A DNA stretch of 64,000 bases, taken from Kitasatospora cheerisanensis KCTC 2395. GTDB taxonomy: Bacteria; Actinomycetota; Actinomycetes; Streptomycetales; Streptomycetaceae. The position numbers and the translations under genes are program-made. The notes below the pieces were generated by a model. That model was not told where the DNA came from and made no database searches. It worked only from the letters and a program-made list of their open reading frames with translations. The DNA lies in NCBI RefSeq assembly GCF_000696185.1, contig NZ_KK853997.1, positions 4,759,602-4,823,601 on the forward strand. Reading direction: 5' to 3'. Positions 1-9,687 of the stretch are shown here, piece after piece (positions within the stretch are counted from its first letter, which is position 1; the number at the start of each line of letters is the position of its first letter).

Positions 1-363
1 CGCACGCCGGCCGGCAGCCCGCTGCCGGGCACGGTGCTGGCCGGGTTCGGCCCGCTGGGCCGCACGCTGTCGCTGACCCTGCTGTGCGTCGGCGCGCTGG
101 CCGTCGCGCTGTGGCTGCTCGCGCACCCGCCGGCCACCGCCGTCGCCGCCTGCGACCTGCTGGCGGCGGGCCTGACGGTGGCGTTCGCGCTGGCCCCCGC
201 GGGCCGGTTCGGCTACCTGGCGCTGCCCGCGGTGCTGGTGCTGTGGCCGCGGCTGGCGGCCGCGCCCGGACGGCCGGTTCCGGTGCCGCCGCCGAGGCCG
301 ACGCACCGTCGACCCGCGGCAGTGCCTATCGTGTCCGGGGACAGCGTACGAACACGGGAGTGA
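1..363 (+). CDS. Membrane protein, C-terminal fragment (possible GT87/DUF2029-like mannosyltransferase)
   Basis: The reading frame is open from the first base, so the gene starts before the window. Two hydrophobic segments are visible (about bases 64-135 and 150-255), followed by a short Pro/Arg-rich cytoplasmic-type tail ending at 363. The motif around GRFGYLALPAVLVLWP resembles the last transmembrane segment of actinobacterial DUF2029/GT87 polyprenol-phosphate-sugar mannosyltransferases. That resemblance is from memory and the fragment is too short to prove it. The stop overlaps the GTG of the next gene (GTGA), so the two are probably cotranscribed. Confidence 0.5.
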   Translation, partial: RTPAGSPLPGTVLAGFGPLGRTLSLTLLCVGALAVALWLLAHPPATAVAACDLLAAGLTVAFALAPAGRFGYLALPAVLVLWPRLAAAPGRPVPVPPPRPTHRRPAAVPIVSGDSVRTRE

Positions 364-1868
364 CCTTGGGCGCCACCGGACGACGCCGGTTCCTCGGCCT
401 GGCCGCCGGCGCGGCCGCCTCGCTGACCGCCTGCGGCCCGGGCCGCCCCGGCACCGGCAGCGCCGTCGCACCCGCGCCCGGCACCGGCGGGGCCGCCACG
501 CCGAGCCCCGCGCCGTCGGCCACCGCGGCCGAGAACGCCAAGCCCGGCAACGCCGACTGGGCGATCACCAACGCCGGCCCGGCCGCCGCCATCGAGGGCT
601 GGGCGGACCGGACCAGCGTGCTGCCCGGCGAGCAGGTCGGCCTGCACGTCTCCACCACCGCGCCGGGCTTCACCGTCACCGCCTACCGGATGGGCTGGTA
701 CGGCGGCGCGCGCGCCCGGCAGGTGTGGAAGTCGGAGCGGGTGCCCGGCAGCAGGCAGCAGCCGTTCACCGTCGAGCAGCCCACCCGCACCGTGATCACC
801 GTCTGGCCGCGCACCACCGCCGTGGACACCACCGGCTGGCCGGCCGGCTGCTACCTGCTGCGGCTGGACGCGGAGGGCGGCGCCGGGCAGCGGTACGTGC
901 CGCTGACGGTGCGTTCGCGCAGCACCGCCGGCACCGTCGTGGTGGTGAACGCGGTCGCCACCTGGCAGGCCTACAACGAGTGGGGCGGCTACAACCTGTA
1001 CAACGGCCCGACCGGCGGCCTGCCGACCCGCTCGCTGCAGGTCAGCTTCGACCGGCCGTACCAGTACGACGACGGGGCGGGCCTGTTCCTGGTCTACGAG
1101 GCGCCGCTGGTCGCGCTCGCCGAGCGGCTCGGCGTCCCGCTGTCGTACGCCACCTGCATCGACGTCGCCGCCGACCCGGAGCTGCTGCACGGCGCGAAGG
1201 CAGTGCTGTCGCTCGGCCACGACGAGTACTGGTCGCCCGAGCAGCGCGCGCACATCACCGCGGCCCGCGACGCCGGCACCCACCTGGCCATCCTGGGCGC
1301 CAACTGCTGCTTCCGGCGGGTGCGTTACGAGCCGTCGCCGACCGGCCCCGACCGCACCGTGGTGTGCTGGAAGGGCTCCTGGAAGGACGACCCCGGCTAC
1401 CGGGCCGGGCACCCGGCGACCACCGACTTCCGCTCCCCGCCCGGCGCCGACCCGGAGTCCTCGCTGCTCGGCGTGATCTACGACGGCTACCCGGTGGACG
1501 CCCCGTACGTGGTCACCGATCCCGGCCACTGGCTGTTCGCGGGCACCGGCGCGAAGGCCGGCGACAGCTTCCCGCACCTGGTGGGCGTGGAGTACGACCG
1601 GGTCAACCCGTCGTACCCGACCCCGCACGGCATCGAGGTGCTCTCGCACTCCCCGGTGGTCTGCGACGGCCGGCACTCGTTCGCCGACACCGCGCTGTAC
1701 ACGGCAGGCAGCGGCGCGCTGGTGTTCGCCACCGGCACCATGCGGTGGGTGGAGTCCCTGGAGGCGACCGGGCCGGCCGGCGGCAGCGCGATCCACGGCA
1801 TCGACGGCCGGGCGGGCGCGTTCACCCGGCGGGTGACGGAGAACCTGCTGCGCCGCTTCGCCCAGTAG
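360..1868 (+). CDS. Secreted lipoprotein with N,N-dimethylformamidase beta-subunit-like domain
   Basis: I chose the GTG at 360 because it gives a twin-arginine-like signal (GRRRFLGLAAG) running into a lipobox (LTAC), so the product is probably an exported lipoprotein of about 502 residues. The mature part opens with a low-complexity Ala/Pro/Thr linker. It continues with a beta-rich region (YRMGWYGGARAR) and a large domain containing WQAYNEWGGYNLYNG and SLGHDEYWSPEQR. Those motifs are typical of the C-terminal domain of N,N-dimethylformamidase beta-like proteins common in Streptomyces. Whether it hydrolyses formamides is unknown, since most members are uncharacterised. The longer in-frame ORF from base 84 would lose the signal peptide and is not favoured. 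Confidence 0.8.
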   Translation: MTLGATGRRRFLGLAAGAAASLTACGPGRPGTGSAVAPAPGTGGAATPSPAPSATAAENAKPGNADWAITNAGPAAAIEGWADRTSVLPGEQVGLHVSTTAPGFTVTAYRMGWYGGARARQVWKSERVPGSRQQPFTVEQPTRTVITVWPRTTAVDTTGWPAGCYLLRLDAEGGAGQRYVPLTVRSRSTAGTVVVVNAVATWQAYNEWGGYNLYNGPTGGLPTRSLQVSFDRPYQYDDGAGLFLVYEAPLVALAERLGVPLSYATCIDVAADPELLHGAKAVLSLGHDEYWSPEQRAHITAARDAGTHLAILGANCCFRRVRYEPSPTGPDRTVVCWKGSWKDDPGYRAGHPATTDFRSPPGADPESSLLGVIYDGYPVDAPYVVTDPGHWLFAGTGAKAGDSFPHLVGVEYDRVNPSYPTPHGIEVLSHSPVVCDGRHSFADTALYTAGSGALVFATGTMRWVESLEATGPAGGSAIHGIDGRAGAFTRRVTENLLRRFAQ

Positions 1869-1871
1869 GAC

Positions 1872-1898
1872 GGAGCGGCGGGCGGGGCCCGCCGCTCC
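1872..1898. terminator. Bidirectional terminator-like hairpin
   Basis: A perfect 12-bp GC stem (1872-1883 with 1887-1898) and a 3-nt loop lie between the converging lipoprotein and PBP genes. No strong T-tract follows, as is usual for high-GC actinobacteria. Confidence 0.7.
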
Positions 1899-1908
1899 CG
1901 AGGGGGCG

Positions 1909-3597
1909 TCAGTGGTTGCCGACCCGCAGCACCTTGGACGCGGCCGGGCCGGCCGCCGCGGAGCCGTGGCCGGCGCCCTGGAACTCGGCGGCGACCGCCA
2001 GGTCGCCCGAGTAGGCGGTGAACCAGGAGTTCGCGTCGGTGGTGTTGTCGACCTCGGCGGTGCCGGTCTTCGCGCCGGACCCGGCGGGCAGGGCCGGCGA
2101 GACCGCCGCGGCGGTGCCGGACTTCACCGTCTGCACCATCAGCGACTGCAGGCTGGACAGCACCTGCGGGGAGAGCGAGCGGGCCGCCTTCACCTGCTTC
2201 ATGCCGGGCACCAGGATCGGCTGCCGGAACGTCCCGGACTGCACGGTCGCGGCGATCGACGCCATGCCCAGCGGGTTGGCCCGGACCTTGCCCTGGCCGA
2301 TGAACTCGCTGGCCGCGCCCGCCATGTTGCCCTCGACCGGGATGTCGGTGTCGAAGTTCGACAGGCCGGTCTGCCAGACCAGGCCGAGCCCGAACACGTC
2401 CTTGGCGAGCGAGGGCAGGCTGTTCGCCTTGAGGACGTCCTTGCCCTTCTCGATGAACGAGGTGTTGCAGGAGTTGATGAACGCGTCGGTGAGCGTGTAC
2501 TCGGGGTGCGCGCCCTTGAAGTCGTTGCCGATGGACTTGCCGGTGACCATGGTGGTCTCCGGGCAGGGCATCGGGGTGCTCGGCGTGACGCCGGCCTCCA
2601 GCAGCGCGGCGGCGGTCAGCACCTTCATGGTGGAGCCGGGCGCGGTCGCCCCGGAGAACGCCCGGTTCTGGCCGGTCGAGGGGGAGAAGGCGTAGGCCAG
2701 GATGCCGCCGCTGCTGGGCTCGATCGCCACCAGCGAGCCCGGCTTTCCCTGGGCGGAGACCGCGGCCTCGGCGGCCGCCTGCAGGTCCGCGTCCAGGGTC
2801 AGCTTCAGGTTCGCGACCGGCTTGGGCTCCTTCAGCGTGAACAGCTTCTCGGCGGCCCCGTTGCCGGACGCCGGGGAGACCACCACGGCACTGCCCGCGT
2901 CCTCCGGGCTGCCGCCCTGCGGGGCGGCGGCCTTCAGCTGGTTGAGCAGGCCGGTCAGCGAGGCGTACCCGGCCAGCGGCCTGCCCTTGCGGTCGGTGAC
3001 GGCGGCCGGCGCGGCGAACACCGGCTTGACGCCGATGGTCTCGTTGGCGTCCAGCTTCGGGTGGATCACGGTGGGCGCCCAGTGCACGGCGGCGGTGCCG
3101 TCGCTCATCTTCACCACCCCGAGCACGCCGTCGTAGTTCCACGGGGTGCCGGTCTCGGCGAACTCCAGCGAGGCCTTGAAGCCCTCCAGCACCCCGGTGG
3201 GCGCCGGGGCCGCCGTCGACGACGCGGAGGCCGAGGCGCCGGCGGCGGCCGACTTGGAGGCGGCCGGGCTGGGCGCGGTGGTCGGGCCGCCGACCGTGAG
3301 GTGGACGGCCGTGGGCTTCACGTTGTCCTGGAACGCCTGCAGCGCGGCCTGCGCCTTGTCCGGGGCGTCGGTCAGCTTGGCGGCGGCGAACAGGTCGCCC
3401 TTGGCCCAGGCGTCCAGGAACGCCTTGGCGCCGGACGCGGCCAGCTCCGGGCTGGGAGGCTCGGCGACCACGGTGCGCGGCTTGGCCGCCTCCTTGCTCC
3501 CGGAGTCGCCGGAGACCAGGGCGTAGGCGCCGTAGCCGCCGGCCAGGAGCATTGCAGCGGCGACCGAGGCGATGCCGATCTTCGCGCCCTTGTTCAC
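1909..3597 (-). CDS. Penicillin-binding protein with NTF2-like N-terminal domain (transpeptidase)
   Basis: This is a D,D-transpeptidase of class-B/MecA type that would crosslink peptidoglycan outside the membrane. The GTG at 3597 follows a GGGGGA ribosome site and gives a 562-residue protein. It has one N-terminal membrane anchor (residues 8-29), an NTF2-like MecA_N region (about 50-190), a dimerisation-type region, and a transpeptidase domain from about 260. All three catalytic motifs are present: STMK at 322-325, SCN at 376-378 and KTG at 510-512. A Ser/Ala-rich insert (about 108-133) interrupts the N-terminal domain. The stop is separated from the converging lipoprotein gene by a hairpin. 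The family is known in Streptomyces as one of several secondary PBPs; its specific role here is inferred. Confidence 0.93.
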   Translation of the reverse strand: MNKGAKIGIASVAAAMLLAGGYGAYALVSGDSGSKEAAKPRTVVAEPPSPELAASGAKAFLDAWAKGDLFAAAKLTDAPDKAQAALQAFQDNVKPTAVHLTVGGPTTAPSPAASKSAAAGASASASSTAAPAPTGVLEGFKASLEFAETGTPWNYDGVLGVVKMSDGTAAVHWAPTVIHPKLDANETIGVKPVFAAPAAVTDRKGRPLAGYASLTGLLNQLKAAAPQGGSPEDAGSAVVVSPASGNGAAEKLFTLKEPKPVANLKLTLDADLQAAAEAAVSAQGKPGSLVAIEPSSGGILAYAFSPSTGQNRAFSGATAPGSTMKVLTAAALLEAGVTPSTPMPCPETTMVTGKSIGNDFKGAHPEYTLTDAFINSCNTSFIEKGKDVLKANSLPSLAKDVFGLGLVWQTGLSNFDTDIPVEGNMAGAASEFIGQGKVRANPLGMASIAATVQSGTFRQPILVPGMKQVKAARSLSPQVLSSLQSLMVQTVKSGTAAAVSPALPAGSGAKTGTAEVDNTTDANSWFTAYSGDLAVAAEFQGAGHGSAAAGPAASKVLRVGNH

Positions 3598-3726
3598 CTG
3601 AAGTCCCCCCGTGGGTGTCGTGTCCGCCAGGAACCAGCGGCCACGACACCATAGGCAGATACCATCCGTGCACTCACGACACGCCGCCCGTTTGTGACAG
3701 ATCCGGTACACGCTCCCCGGTTCGGA

Positions 3727-5547
3727 TCAGATCCAGGTGCTGAGCCACATCCGGCCGTTCCAGTCCGACATCGGGATCGTCTGGCCGGTGAGGATCGGAT
3801 AGAAGTACAGGAAGTTCCACATGATCGCCGTGACCAGCAGGCCCGCCGCCGTGGTCCCCGCCAGCCGCCGGTCCGCCGAGGCGTCGGCCGGGCCCAGCAT
3901 CGCGCCGATCATCATCGTCACCGCCAGCACCATGAACGGCACGAAGCACACCGCGTAGAACAGGAAGATCGTCCGCTCCTGGTACATGAACCAGGGCAGG
4001 TAGCCGGCCACCACGCCGCTCAGCAGCGCCCCGGCCCGCCAGTCGCGGCGCATCACCCAGCGGTACAGGCAGTACAGCAGCGCCGCGATGCCCGCCCACC
4101 ACAGCAGCGGGGTGCCGATCGCCAGCACCTCGCGGGCGCAGTCGGCGGTGGTGCAGCCGGCCTGGCCGTTCTTCGGCGACTCGTAGAAGAACGACACCGG
4201 GCGGCCCAGGACCAGCCAGCTCCACGGGTTGGACTGGTAGGTGTGCGGGCTGTGCAGGTGGGTGTGGAAGTCCCACATCGTGTAGTGGTAGTGCCACAGG
4301 CTGCGCAGCCAGTCCGGCCCGAAGCCGCCCGGGTTCTGCACCGCCCAGTCGCGGAAGTAGCCGCCCTTGCCGGGCTCCGTCGAGGACAGCAGCCAGCCGG
4401 TCCAGGTGACCAGGTAGGTGGCCAGCGCGGTCAGGCCGATGCTGAGCCCGGACCAGACGAAGTCCCAGCAGTACCGCAGCGCCCGCGCGCCCTCGCGCAG
4501 CGGCTGCCCGTCGGCGGTCCGCATCCGGCCGGCCAGCCGGCGCGCCGAGGAGTCCCAGAACGCGGTGAGCAGCACGAACGCGGCGATCGCCGGGCCGCCG
4601 CTCCACTTGGTGCCCATCATCAGGCCGAGGCTGACGCCCGCCGCCAGCCGGTACGGCCGCCAGCCGAGGTGCCACCAGCCGGCGCCCGGCCCGGCGTCCA
4701 GCCGCTTCGCGAGCAGCGCCCGGGTGCGGTCCCGGTCGATCAGCAGCAGGCCGAACGCGGCGAGGAACCAGAACATGACGATCAGGTCGAGGATCGCGGT
4801 GCGGCTCAGCACGAAGTGCAGGCCGTCGACCGACAGCAGCAGGCCCGCCACGCAGCCCAGCAGGGTGGAGCGGAACAGCCGCCGCCCGATCCGGGCCAGC
4901 ATCAGCACCGACAGGGTGCCGAGCACCGCCATCATGAACCGCCAGCCGAACGGGTTCATCCCGTACAGCTGCTCGCCCAGCCCGATGATCCACTTGCCGA
5001 CCGGCGGGTGCACGATGTACGCCGGATCGGTGCGGAACGGGACGCTCGGATCCGCCCCGGTGATCAGGTTGTTGGCGTCGTCGGACCAGTTGGTCTCGTA
5101 GCCGGTCCTCCAGAGCGCGTACGCGTCCTTCGCGTAGTACGTCTCGTCGAAGATCAGCGCGTGCGGCCCGCCCAGGTTGACGAAGCGCAGCACGCCGGCG
5201 AAGGCCGCGACCGCGACCGGGCCGAGCCAGCCCGACCAGCGGCACAGCCAGGACCAGAGCGCGTCCGGCAGCCGGAGGCCGAGCCGCGACAGCAGCGGCG
5301 ACGGCGGGACCAGCTCCGGGGTGACGCCCGGGCCGTCCGGCATCGGGGGCACCAGCTGCTCGTCCAGCGGCGTGCGCCGCGGGGCGCGGTAGCCCGCGCC
5401 GGACAGCGCCCGGGCCCACCGGGAGGCCGGTTCGGGCTCCGCGCGCGGCCCCGGAACGGCGGCCGGATCGGCCGATTCCAGCACGGTCACGCCGCCCCGC
5501 TCGGGGTGGTCCATACCACTGTCCATGTCGCCGTTCACGGGCCACAT
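3727..5547 (-). CDS. pmt: Protein O-mannosyltransferase (dolichyl-phosphate-mannose--protein mannosyltransferase, GT39)
   Basis: An integral-membrane enzyme that transfers mannose from polyprenyl-phosphate-mannose to Ser/Thr of secreted proteins. The acidic loop motif DETYYAKDAYALW after the first membrane segment is the hallmark GT39 catalytic motif. YIVHPPVGKW and a series of hydrophobic helices follow, ending at WNGRMWLSTWI. The first 100 or so residues are a Pro-rich cytoplasmic tail. The start is uncertain: ATG at 5547 or 5526 and a later GTG are all possible and none has a strong ribosome site. It is divergent from rsmI. In Streptomyces this gene is known for glycoprotein synthesis and as a host factor for phiC31 infection. 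Confidence 0.92.
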   Translation of the reverse strand: MWPVNGDMDSGMDHPERGGVTVLESADPAAVPGPRAEPEPASRWARALSGAGYRAPRRTPLDEQLVPPMPDGPGVTPELVPPSPLLSRLGLRLPDALWSWLCRWSGWLGPVAVAAFAGVLRFVNLGGPHALIFDETYYAKDAYALWRTGYETNWSDDANNLITGADPSVPFRTDPAYIVHPPVGKWIIGLGEQLYGMNPFGWRFMMAVLGTLSVLMLARIGRRLFRSTLLGCVAGLLLSVDGLHFVLSRTAILDLIVMFWFLAAFGLLLIDRDRTRALLAKRLDAGPGAGWWHLGWRPYRLAAGVSLGLMMGTKWSGGPAIAAFVLLTAFWDSSARRLAGRMRTADGQPLREGARALRYCWDFVWSGLSIGLTALATYLVTWTGWLLSSTEPGKGGYFRDWAVQNPGGFGPDWLRSLWHYHYTMWDFHTHLHSPHTYQSNPWSWLVLGRPVSFFYESPKNGQAGCTTADCAREVLAIGTPLLWWAGIAALLYCLYRWVMRRDWRAGALLSGVVAGYLPWFMYQERTIFLFYAVCFVPFMVLAVTMMIGAMLGPADASADRRLAGTTAAGLLVTAIMWNFLYFYPILTGQTIPMSDWNGRMWLSTWI

Positions 5548-5652
5548 CGTAGGGGCAATGGCGGAAGTCACAAGGGGTCCCCGCACCGCCCGCGCCGCCC
5601 CGTGTCGCGTCCGTCCCGGTGAGGACCCCCGCCGGTAGGGGAGGATGGTCCC

Positions 5653-6498
5653 GTGACTGGTGTTCTCGTACTGGCAGGTACCCCCATCGGCGACGTCGAG
5701 GACGCGCCGCCCCGACTGCGCGCCGAACTCGCCGAGGCGGACGTGATCGCGGCCGAGGACACCCGGCGGCTGCGCCGGCTGACCCAGGCGCTCGGCGTGA
5801 CGCCGACCGGCCGGGTGGTGTCCTACTTCGAGGGCAACGAGGTCGCCCGCACCCCCGAACTGGTCGCCGCGCTCCAGGGCGGCGCCCGGGTGCTGCTGGT
5901 CACCGACGCCGGCATGCCCTCGGTCTCCGACCCCGGCTACCGGCTGGTGGACGCCGCGGTCGCCGCCGGGCTCAAGGTGACCGCCGTGCCCGGCCCGTCC
6001 GCCGTCCTCACCGCGCTGGCGCTGTCCGCGCTGCCGGTCGACCGGTTCACCTTCGAGGGCTTCCTGCCCCGCAAGGCCGGCGACCGCTCCCGGCAGCTCG
6101 CCCAGATCGCCGCCGAGCCGCGCACCATGGTCTTCTTCGAGGCCCCGCACCGGATCGCCGAGACCCTCGCCGCGATGGCCGACGCCTTCGGCGCCGACCG
6201 GCCCGCCGCGGTCTGCCGCGAACTCACCAAGACCTACGAGGAGGTCAGGCGCGGCCCGCTCGCCGAGCTCGCCGCCTGGGCCGCCGACGGCGTCAAGGGC
6301 GAGATCACCGTCGTGGTGGCCGGCGCCCCGCCCGCCGCCCCCGAGGAGGTCGGCCCCGCCGAGCTGGCCCGCCTCGTGGCCGTCCGCGAGGAGGCCGGCG
6401 AGCGCCGCAAGGAGGCGATCGCCGCGGTCGCCGCCGAGCTGGGCCTGCGCAAGTCGATCGTCTTCGACGCCGTGGTGGCCGCCAAGCACGCCGGCTGA
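5653..6498 (+). CDS. rsmI: 16S rRNA (cytidine(1402)-2'-O)-methyltransferase RsmI
   Basis: A SAM-dependent tetrapyrrole-methylase-fold enzyme that 2'-O-methylates C1402 in the ribosomal decoding centre. It has 281 residues, the usual length. Family motifs are [13 protein letters not shown] near the N-terminus, [29 protein letters not shown] and [12 protein letters not shown] start at 5653 lies about 10 bases after a GGGGAGG ribosome site. It opens a translation-related run (zinc-ribbon gene, metG, tatD) on the same strand. Confidence 0.97.
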   Translation: MTGVLVLAGTPIGDVEDAPPRLRAELAEADVIAAEDTRRLRRLTQALGVTPTGRVVSYFEGNEVARTPELVAALQGGARVLLVTDAGMPSVSDPGYRLVDAAVAAGLKVTAVPGPSAVLTALALSALPVDRFTFEGFLPRKAGDRSRQLAQIAAEPRTMVFFEAPHRIAETLAAMADAFGADRPAAVCRELTKTYEEVRRGPLAELAAWAADGVKGEITVVVAGAPPAAPEEVGPAELARLVAVREEAGERRKEAIAAVAAELGLRKSIVFDAVVAAKHAG

Positions 6499-6684
6499 CC
6501 GGTTGGGTGCCCGTGGCCGGAAACGGTCGTACGTTGGAATGAGCACCCCAGCGGAGGGCCAATTCGGAACCAAGACTTGGCAAGCCGGGCATCGGACGGA
6601 CCCTCCCGGGCATTCCCTGGGATGGAAAGACCCGCGCCGGGCCGCCAGGTCCGGCGACGGGCTCCGAGCGAAGCGAGGTGGCGC

Positions 6685-7101
6685 ATGAGCGACACGATCG
6701 ACAGCCCCCTGAACGGCGGAGCACCCACCGGCCTCGGCCTGACCACCCGGGCGCGCATCCCCGTGGAGACGGTCCGCGAGGCCTACTCCTTCGTCTGCCT
6801 CAACTGCGGCTACGGCTGGGAGCAGGCGTACGACATCGAGCACCACACCGGCCGCGACGGCCGCACCGTGATCGAGTACAAGGCGAACGGGGTCCGCGTC
6901 CCGTCCCCGCTGCGCGAGCTGGTCTGCCCCGGCTGCGGCGGCGAGCGGGTCCGGATCATGCGGGCCGGGCGGGTGGCCGGCGTGGCCGCCAACATCGCCC
7001 CCGGCTACGCGCCCACCGCCGAACCGGCCGACCCCGTCCAGCCCGTCACCGCCGCCGCGCGGCGCGGCCGCTGGCCGTTCCGCCTCCGCCGGGCCGGCTG
7101 A
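6685..7101 (+). CDS. Small zinc-ribbon protein of unknown function
   Basis: A 138-residue soluble protein with two CxxC pairs (CLNCGYGWEQAY about residue 36 and CPGCGGERVR about residue 81), which together would bind one zinc ion as a ribbon. The C-terminus is Arg-rich. The ATG at 6685 follows GCGAGGTGG and is preferred over an in-frame ATG at 6577. I do not recognise a function. Its place between rsmI and metG hints at a nucleic-acid-related role, but that is only context. The 186 bases before it hold no gene that I can see. Confidence 0.75.
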   Translation: MSDTIDSPLNGGAPTGLGLTTRARIPVETVREAYSFVCLNCGYGWEQAYDIEHHTGRDGRTVIEYKANGVRVPSPLRELVCPGCGGERVRIMRAGRVAGVAANIAPGYAPTAEPADPVQPVTAAARRGRWPFRLRRAG

Positions 7102-7164
7102 CCGGCCCCGGCGCCCGGCCGGCCCGGACCGCCGCCGCGGCCCGGGGCGGCCCCGCGCTCCGAC

Positions 7165-7170
7165 TAGGAT
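7165..7170 (+). promoter_or_regulatory. Putative -10 box (TAGGAT) for a leaderless metG transcript
   Basis: TAGGAT matches the streptomycete sigma-HrdB -10 form and ends only eight bases before the metG ATG. There is no Shine-Dalgarno sequence, so transcription probably begins at or next to the start codon. No convincing -35 box is visible. Confidence 0.45.
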
Positions 7171-7178
7171 TCCCCGCT

Positions 7179-8786
7179 ATGGCGGCCCTGGCAGAGCACC
7201 CCCGTACCGGCGCGTACTACGTCACCACCCCGATCTACTACGTCAACGACCGGCCCCACCTCGGCCACGCGTACACCACCGTCGCCGGCGACGTGCTGAC
7301 CCGCTGGCACCGCCAGCGCGGCGAGGACGTCTGGTACCTCACCGGCACCGACGAGCACGGCCAGAAGATCCTGCGCACCGCCGAGGCGCACGGCGTCACC
7401 CCGCAGGAGTGGTGCGACAAGCTGGTCGAAGAGGCCTGGAAGCCGCTCTGGGAGCACCTGCGGATCGCCAACGACGACTTCATCCGCACCACCGAGGCCC
7501 GGCACACCGCGCGGGTCCAGGAGTTCGTCCAGGACCTGCACGACAAGGGCGAGATCTACCGGGGCAGCTACACCGGCCTCTACTGCGTCGGCTGCGAGGA
7601 GTACAAGCTCCCCGGCGAACTGCTCCCCGGCGCCACCGAGGACGAGAAGCTCTGCCCGATCCACAAGCGCCCCGTCGAATGGCTGGAGGAGGAGAACTGG
7701 TTCTTCCGCCTCTCCTCCTACCGGCCGAAGCTGCTGGAGTTCTACGCCGCCAACCCGGACTTCATCCAGCCCGCCGCCGCCCGCAACGAGGTGCTCCGCT
7801 TCGTCGAGCAGGACCTCAAGGACCTGTCGATCTCCCGCTCCACCTTCGACTGGGGCGTCCCGCTGCCCTGGGACGACAAGCACGTGCTGTACGTGTGGGT
7901 GGACGCCCTGCAGAACTACATCACCGCCGCCGGCTACGGCGCCGACCCCGAGCGCTTCGCCCGGCTCTGGCCCGCCTCCGTGCACCTGGTCGGCAAGGAC
8001 ATCCTGCGCTTCCATGCCGTCATCTGGCCCGCCATGCTGATGGCCGCCGGACTGCCGCTGCCCCGCCGGGTCGTCGCCAACGGCTGGCTGATGGTCGGCG
8101 GCGAGAAGATGTCCAAGTCCAACCTGACCGGCATCGCGCCCACCGACCTCACCGCCCACTTCGGCGTCGACGCGTACCGGTACTACTTCCTGCGGGCCAT
8201 CCCGTACGGCACCGACGGCTCGTTCTCCTGGGAGGACTTCACCGCCCGCTACACCTCCGAACTCGCCAACGACTTCGGCAACCTGGCCTCCCGGGTCGCC
8301 GCGATGATCGGCAAGTACCACGGCGGGGTGCTGCCCGCCGCCACCGCCCACGGCCCCGCCGAACAGGCCGTCGCCGACGCGCTGGCCCGGGCCGCCGCCG
8401 AGGCCGACCGGAGGATCGGCGAGGAACTCGACTTCGCCGGCGGCCTCGCCGCGGTCTTCGAGTTCGTCAAGGCGGTCAACGGCTACCTGACCGAACAGCA
8501 GCCCTGGAAGACCGCGAAGACCGACACCGACGAGGCCCGGGCCCGGCTCGCCACCGTCCTGTACACCGCCGCCGAAGCCCTCCGGGCCACCGCCGTCCTG
8601 CTCAACCCCGTCATGCCCGGCGCCGCCGCGAAACTCTGGGACTCCCTCGGCGCCGAACCCGCCCTCGGCGCGCTCGCCGACCAGCGCCTCGCCGACGTCG
8701 CCGACTGGGGACGCCTGCCCGCCGGCGCCGCCGTCACCAAGGGCGACATCCTGTTCCCCCGCCTGGAAGAGAAGAACGCCTCCTGA
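7179..8786 (+). CDS. metG: Methionine--tRNA ligase
   Basis: A class I aminoacyl-tRNA synthetase that charges tRNA-Met. It has 535 residues. The HIGH-type signature is PHLGHAYT near the N-terminus and the KMSKS loop is GEKMSKSN at about residue 310. The connective peptide carries one Cys pair (YCVGCEEYK), as in the shorter single-knuckle MetRS type. The C-terminal anticodon-binding helical domain is present, without the extra tRNA-binding domain found in E. coli MetG. The start at 7179 has no ribosome site and is probably leaderless. Its TGA overlaps the tatD ATG, so the two are translationally coupled. Confidence 0.98.
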   Translation: MAALAEHPRTGAYYVTTPIYYVNDRPHLGHAYTTVAGDVLTRWHRQRGEDVWYLTGTDEHGQKILRTAEAHGVTPQEWCDKLVEEAWKPLWEHLRIANDDFIRTTEARHTARVQEFVQDLHDKGEIYRGSYTGLYCVGCEEYKLPGELLPGATEDEKLCPIHKRPVEWLEEENWFFRLSSYRPKLLEFYAANPDFIQPAAARNEVLRFVEQDLKDLSISRSTFDWGVPLPWDDKHVLYVWVDALQNYITAAGYGADPERFARLWPASVHLVGKDILRFHAVIWPAMLMAAGLPLPRRVVANGWLMVGGEKMSKSNLTGIAPTDLTAHFGVDAYRYYFLRAIPYGTDGSFSWEDFTARYTSELANDFGNLASRVAAMIGKYHGGVLPAATAHGPAEQAVADALARAAAEADRRIGEELDFAGGLAAVFEFVKAVNGYLTEQQPWKTAKTDTDEARARLATVLYTAAEALRATAVLLNPVMPGAAAKLWDSLGAEPALGALADQRLADVADWGRLPAGAAVTKGDILFPRLEEKNAS

Positions 8787-9667
8787 TGGCCGCCAAGAAG
8801 AACGACGACCGCTCCACCCCGCCGCCGCTCCCCGAGCCGCTCGCCGTCCCGGTCGCCGACTCGCACACCCACCTCGACATGCAGTCCGGCACCCCCGCCG
8901 AAGGGCTGGCCCGCGCCGCGTCCGTCGGCGTCACCACCGTCGTCCAGGTCGGCTGCGACGTCCCCGGTTCGCAGTGGGCCGCGAACCTCGCCGCCGAGTA
9001 CGAGCAGGTGCACGCCGCCGTCGCCCTGCACCCCAACGAGGCCCCGCGGATCTTCCTCGGCGACCCCGACGGATGGTCCGGGCAGCGGCGCTCCCCCGGC
9101 GGGCGGACCGCCCTCGACGAGGCCCTCGCCGAGATCGACCGGCTCGCCGCGCTCCCGCAGGTCCTCGCCGTCGGCGAGACCGGACTCGACTACTTCCGCA
9201 CCGGCCCCGAAGGCGTCGACCTGCAGAAGGAGTCCTTCCGCCGGCACATCGAGATCGCCAAGCGCCACGGCAAGGCCCTCGTCATCCACGACCGCGAGGC
9301 CCACGAGGACGTCATCGCCGTCCTCCTCGAAGAGGGCGCCCCCGAGCGGACGGTCTTCCACTGCTACTCCGGCGACGCCGCCATGGCCAGGACCTGCGCC
9401 GAACACGGCTGGTACCTCTCCTTCGCCGGCCCCGTCACCTACAAGGCCAACCACCCCCTCCGCGAGGCCCTCACCGCCACCCCCCTCGACCGCGTCCTGA
9501 TCGAGACCGACGCCCCCTTCCTCACCCCCCACCCCTACCGCGGCCGCCCCAACGCCCCCTACCTGATCCCGGTCACCCTCCGCGCGATGGCGGCCCACCT
9601 GGACCTCGGCGAGGACGAACTCGCCACGGCGATCGCCGCCAACACGGCACGGGCGTTCGGCTACTGA
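8786..9667 (+). CDS. tatD: TatD family metal-dependent hydrolase (3'-5' DNase)
   Basis: An amidohydrolase-fold metal-dependent nuclease. The metal ligands are visible: HxH in DSHTHLDM, Glu in GETGLDY, His in VIHDRE and FHCYSG, and Asp in [15 protein letters not shown]. It has 293 residues with a slightly long polar N-terminus. The ATG overlaps the metG stop (TGATG). The metG-tatD-rsmA-ispE order is a conserved actinobacterial housekeeping run. Confidence 0.94.
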   Translation: MAAKKNDDRSTPPPLPEPLAVPVADSHTHLDMQSGTPAEGLARAASVGVTTVVQVGCDVPGSQWAANLAAEYEQVHAAVALHPNEAPRIFLGDPDGWSGQRRSPGGRTALDEALAEIDRLAALPQVLAVGETGLDYFRTGPEGVDLQKESFRRHIEIAKRHGKALVIHDREAHEDVIAVLLEEGAPERTVFHCYSGDAAMARTCAEHGWYLSFAGPVTYKANHPLREALTATPLDRVLIETDAPFLTPHPYRGRPNAPYLIPVTLRAMAAHLDLGEDELATAIAANTARAFGY

Positions 9668-9687
9668 TCGGCCCGTATCCTTGGCGG

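Noticed and set aside
3727-6846. A 1039-residue reading of the mannosyltransferase
   Set aside because: The extra N-terminal third is antisense to rsmI and to the rsmI-metG spacer; the true protein begins near 5526-5547.
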